Under the pieces are notes generated by a model. It saw nothing but the letters and a program-made list of their open reading frames with translations. It searched no databases and had not been told where the DNA came from. Below, piece by piece: positions 63,413-64,000 of a DNA stretch of 64,000 nt; the stretch's first letter is position 1; each line of letters opens with the position of its first letter. This DNA comes from Providencia sp. PROV188 (GTDB lineage: Bacteria > Pseudomonadota > Gammaproteobacteria > Enterobacterales > Enterobacteriaceae), in NCBI RefSeq assembly GCF_027595165.1, contig NZ_CP097291.1:2790001-2854000 (forward strand), read 5' to 3'. A program made the position numbers and the translations under genes.

Positions 63413-63603
63413 TCCTTACACTCCTGTGCTGCCACATCGTTCAAGAATGCCGCTACATCACCGGATAATTCCGTCATAAGTGAGGAAATAGCGACGATAT
63501 CGCTTGGTGTAAAATTGCGAGGATAATTAGGAAGCATCAGGCTAATCAGTTCTAGCTGTTGTGCTTTTTCAGCTGCTTGATGGATAGTGATATCTGCGCT
63601 CAT
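63409..63603 (-). CDS. unknown 64-residue helical protein
   Basis: A small acidic helical protein (ADITIHQAAEKAQQLELISL, MLPNYPRNFTPSDIVAISSL, MTELSGDVAAFLNDVAAQEC). No family is recognised. It is coupled by ATGA to the Ash/Icd-like gene before it and to the 59-residue gene after it. Confidence 0.55.
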   Translation of the reverse strand: MSADITIHQAAEKAQQLELISLMLPNYPRNFTPSDIVAISSLMTELSGDVAAFLNDVAAQECKE

Positions 63604-64000
63604 GCTGTCACCTCCTGAGCGGGTAAGCGCCCAGCGAATGACAGAATGTAATCACGTACAAGCATGAGTCTTGCATCGTGTTCGTTCGATGCTGTAACAG
63701 CAATGCGACAAGGTTTAGCGGTAGTATCTGAGCGTTTAATGCTCAAAAACAGGAATTTAAATTGAGTTTGGGTAGGGGTTGCCATCATAACGATGATCTC
63801 CAGTAACTTTGTTAAGGAGTCACCACTAGAAACGCCAATTTCGGGGGTGGTGACGACAGTAGAGTTGGCGTTACTGGAGTTACTGGAATCCAGCCAACCT
63901 TGCGGTTGCTCTGCTGCCGCCACCATAGATTCAGCGCGATATAATACCGCATTTAATGGGTGTGCGTAGGCATGGACACAAAAAAAGACGCAAGGCGCGT
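63600..64000 (-). CDS. Ash/Icd-like phage protein, 5' end cut by window
   Basis: The reading frame stays open through the right edge, so the ATG at 63926 is not necessarily the start. Upstream codons read CVFFCVHAYAHPLNAVLYRA, then MVAAAEQPQGWLDSSNSSNA, as in Ash proteins of P4-type elements. The C-terminal part (MATPTQTQFKFLFLSIKRSD, SNEHDARLMLVRDYILSFAG) matches Icd-like host cell division inhibitors, which may begin at an internal ATG near 63785. Two overlapping products are therefore possible. It heads the coupled operon that ends in the primase. Confidence 0.75.
   Translation of the reverse strand, partial: APCVFFCVHAYAHPLNAVLYRAESMVAAAEQPQGWLDSSNSSNANSTVVTTPEIGVSSGDSLTKLLEIIVMMATPTQTQFKFLFLSIKRSDTTAKPCRIAVTASNEHDARLMLVRDYILSFAGRLPAQEVTA

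Overview
The window looks like a chromosomal segment of a Morganellaceae gammaproteobacterium, most likely Providencia. This is inferred from the low-to-moderate GC of the host genes, the AT-rich intergenic DNA, and the combination of nap, nrf, sfu-type iron uptake and enterobacterial fimbrial genes. No rRNA, tRNA or CRISPR array was seen.

Layout. Positions 1-8425 hold accessory metabolic and regulatory genes: a truncated FUSC/DUF2955 membrane protein, a PhlG-like hydrolase divergent from a TetR regulator with a clear palindromic operator, an NAD(P)-binding protein, a small XRE regulator, a Rob-like AraC regulator, and a copper-type TonB receptor with its DUF2946 partner. Positions 8605-11492 hold a compact four-gene RiPP cluster: a 29-residue precursor missed by size-filtered gene calling, a ThiF/MccB-like adenylating enzyme, a 2OG-Fe(II) oxygenase and an EamA exporter. 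Order, enzyme classes and a Glu-Glu-Asn core in the precursor match the pantocin A pathway.

Positions 11732-30118 are an anaerobic respiration island. A leftward napFDAGHBC operon is followed by ccmCDEFGH, and a rightward nrfABCDE-(FG fusion) operon diverges from nap. Nitrate is reduced to nitrite by Nap and nitrite to ammonium by Nrf, and Ccm and NrfEFG attach haem to their c-type cytochromes. The expected ccmA and ccmB are absent from this locus. Positions 30192-35909 hold small hypotheticals, the Hsp70-like yegD and an SfuABC-type ferric iron transporter with a possible Fur box. Positions 36298-43446 hold a complete E. coli-like type 1 fimbrial operon (fimAICDFGH) with a MrpJ/XRE-type regulator upstream and no fimB/fimE switch. 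A YdeP-like molybdopterin oxidoreductase follows (44523-46817).

From about 47.35 kb to the right edge the DNA is a mobile, phage-satellite-like element. It has a left accessory cassette of three unknown genes, an AlpA/excisionase-like regulator, an OB-fold protein, and a 1.8-kb almost gene-free stretch packed with hairpins and short word duplications. Then come a Sel1 gene, a small terminase, a tape-measure protein, a ProQ/FinO protein, a highly ordered array of twelve GGTTCA iterons and a P4-alpha-like primase/helicase. Upstream of the primase lies a chain of translationally coupled small genes that begins with an Ash/Icd-like gene cut by the window edge. No integrase, portal, capsid or large terminase gene is visible, so the element is either a satellite or only part of a larger prophage.
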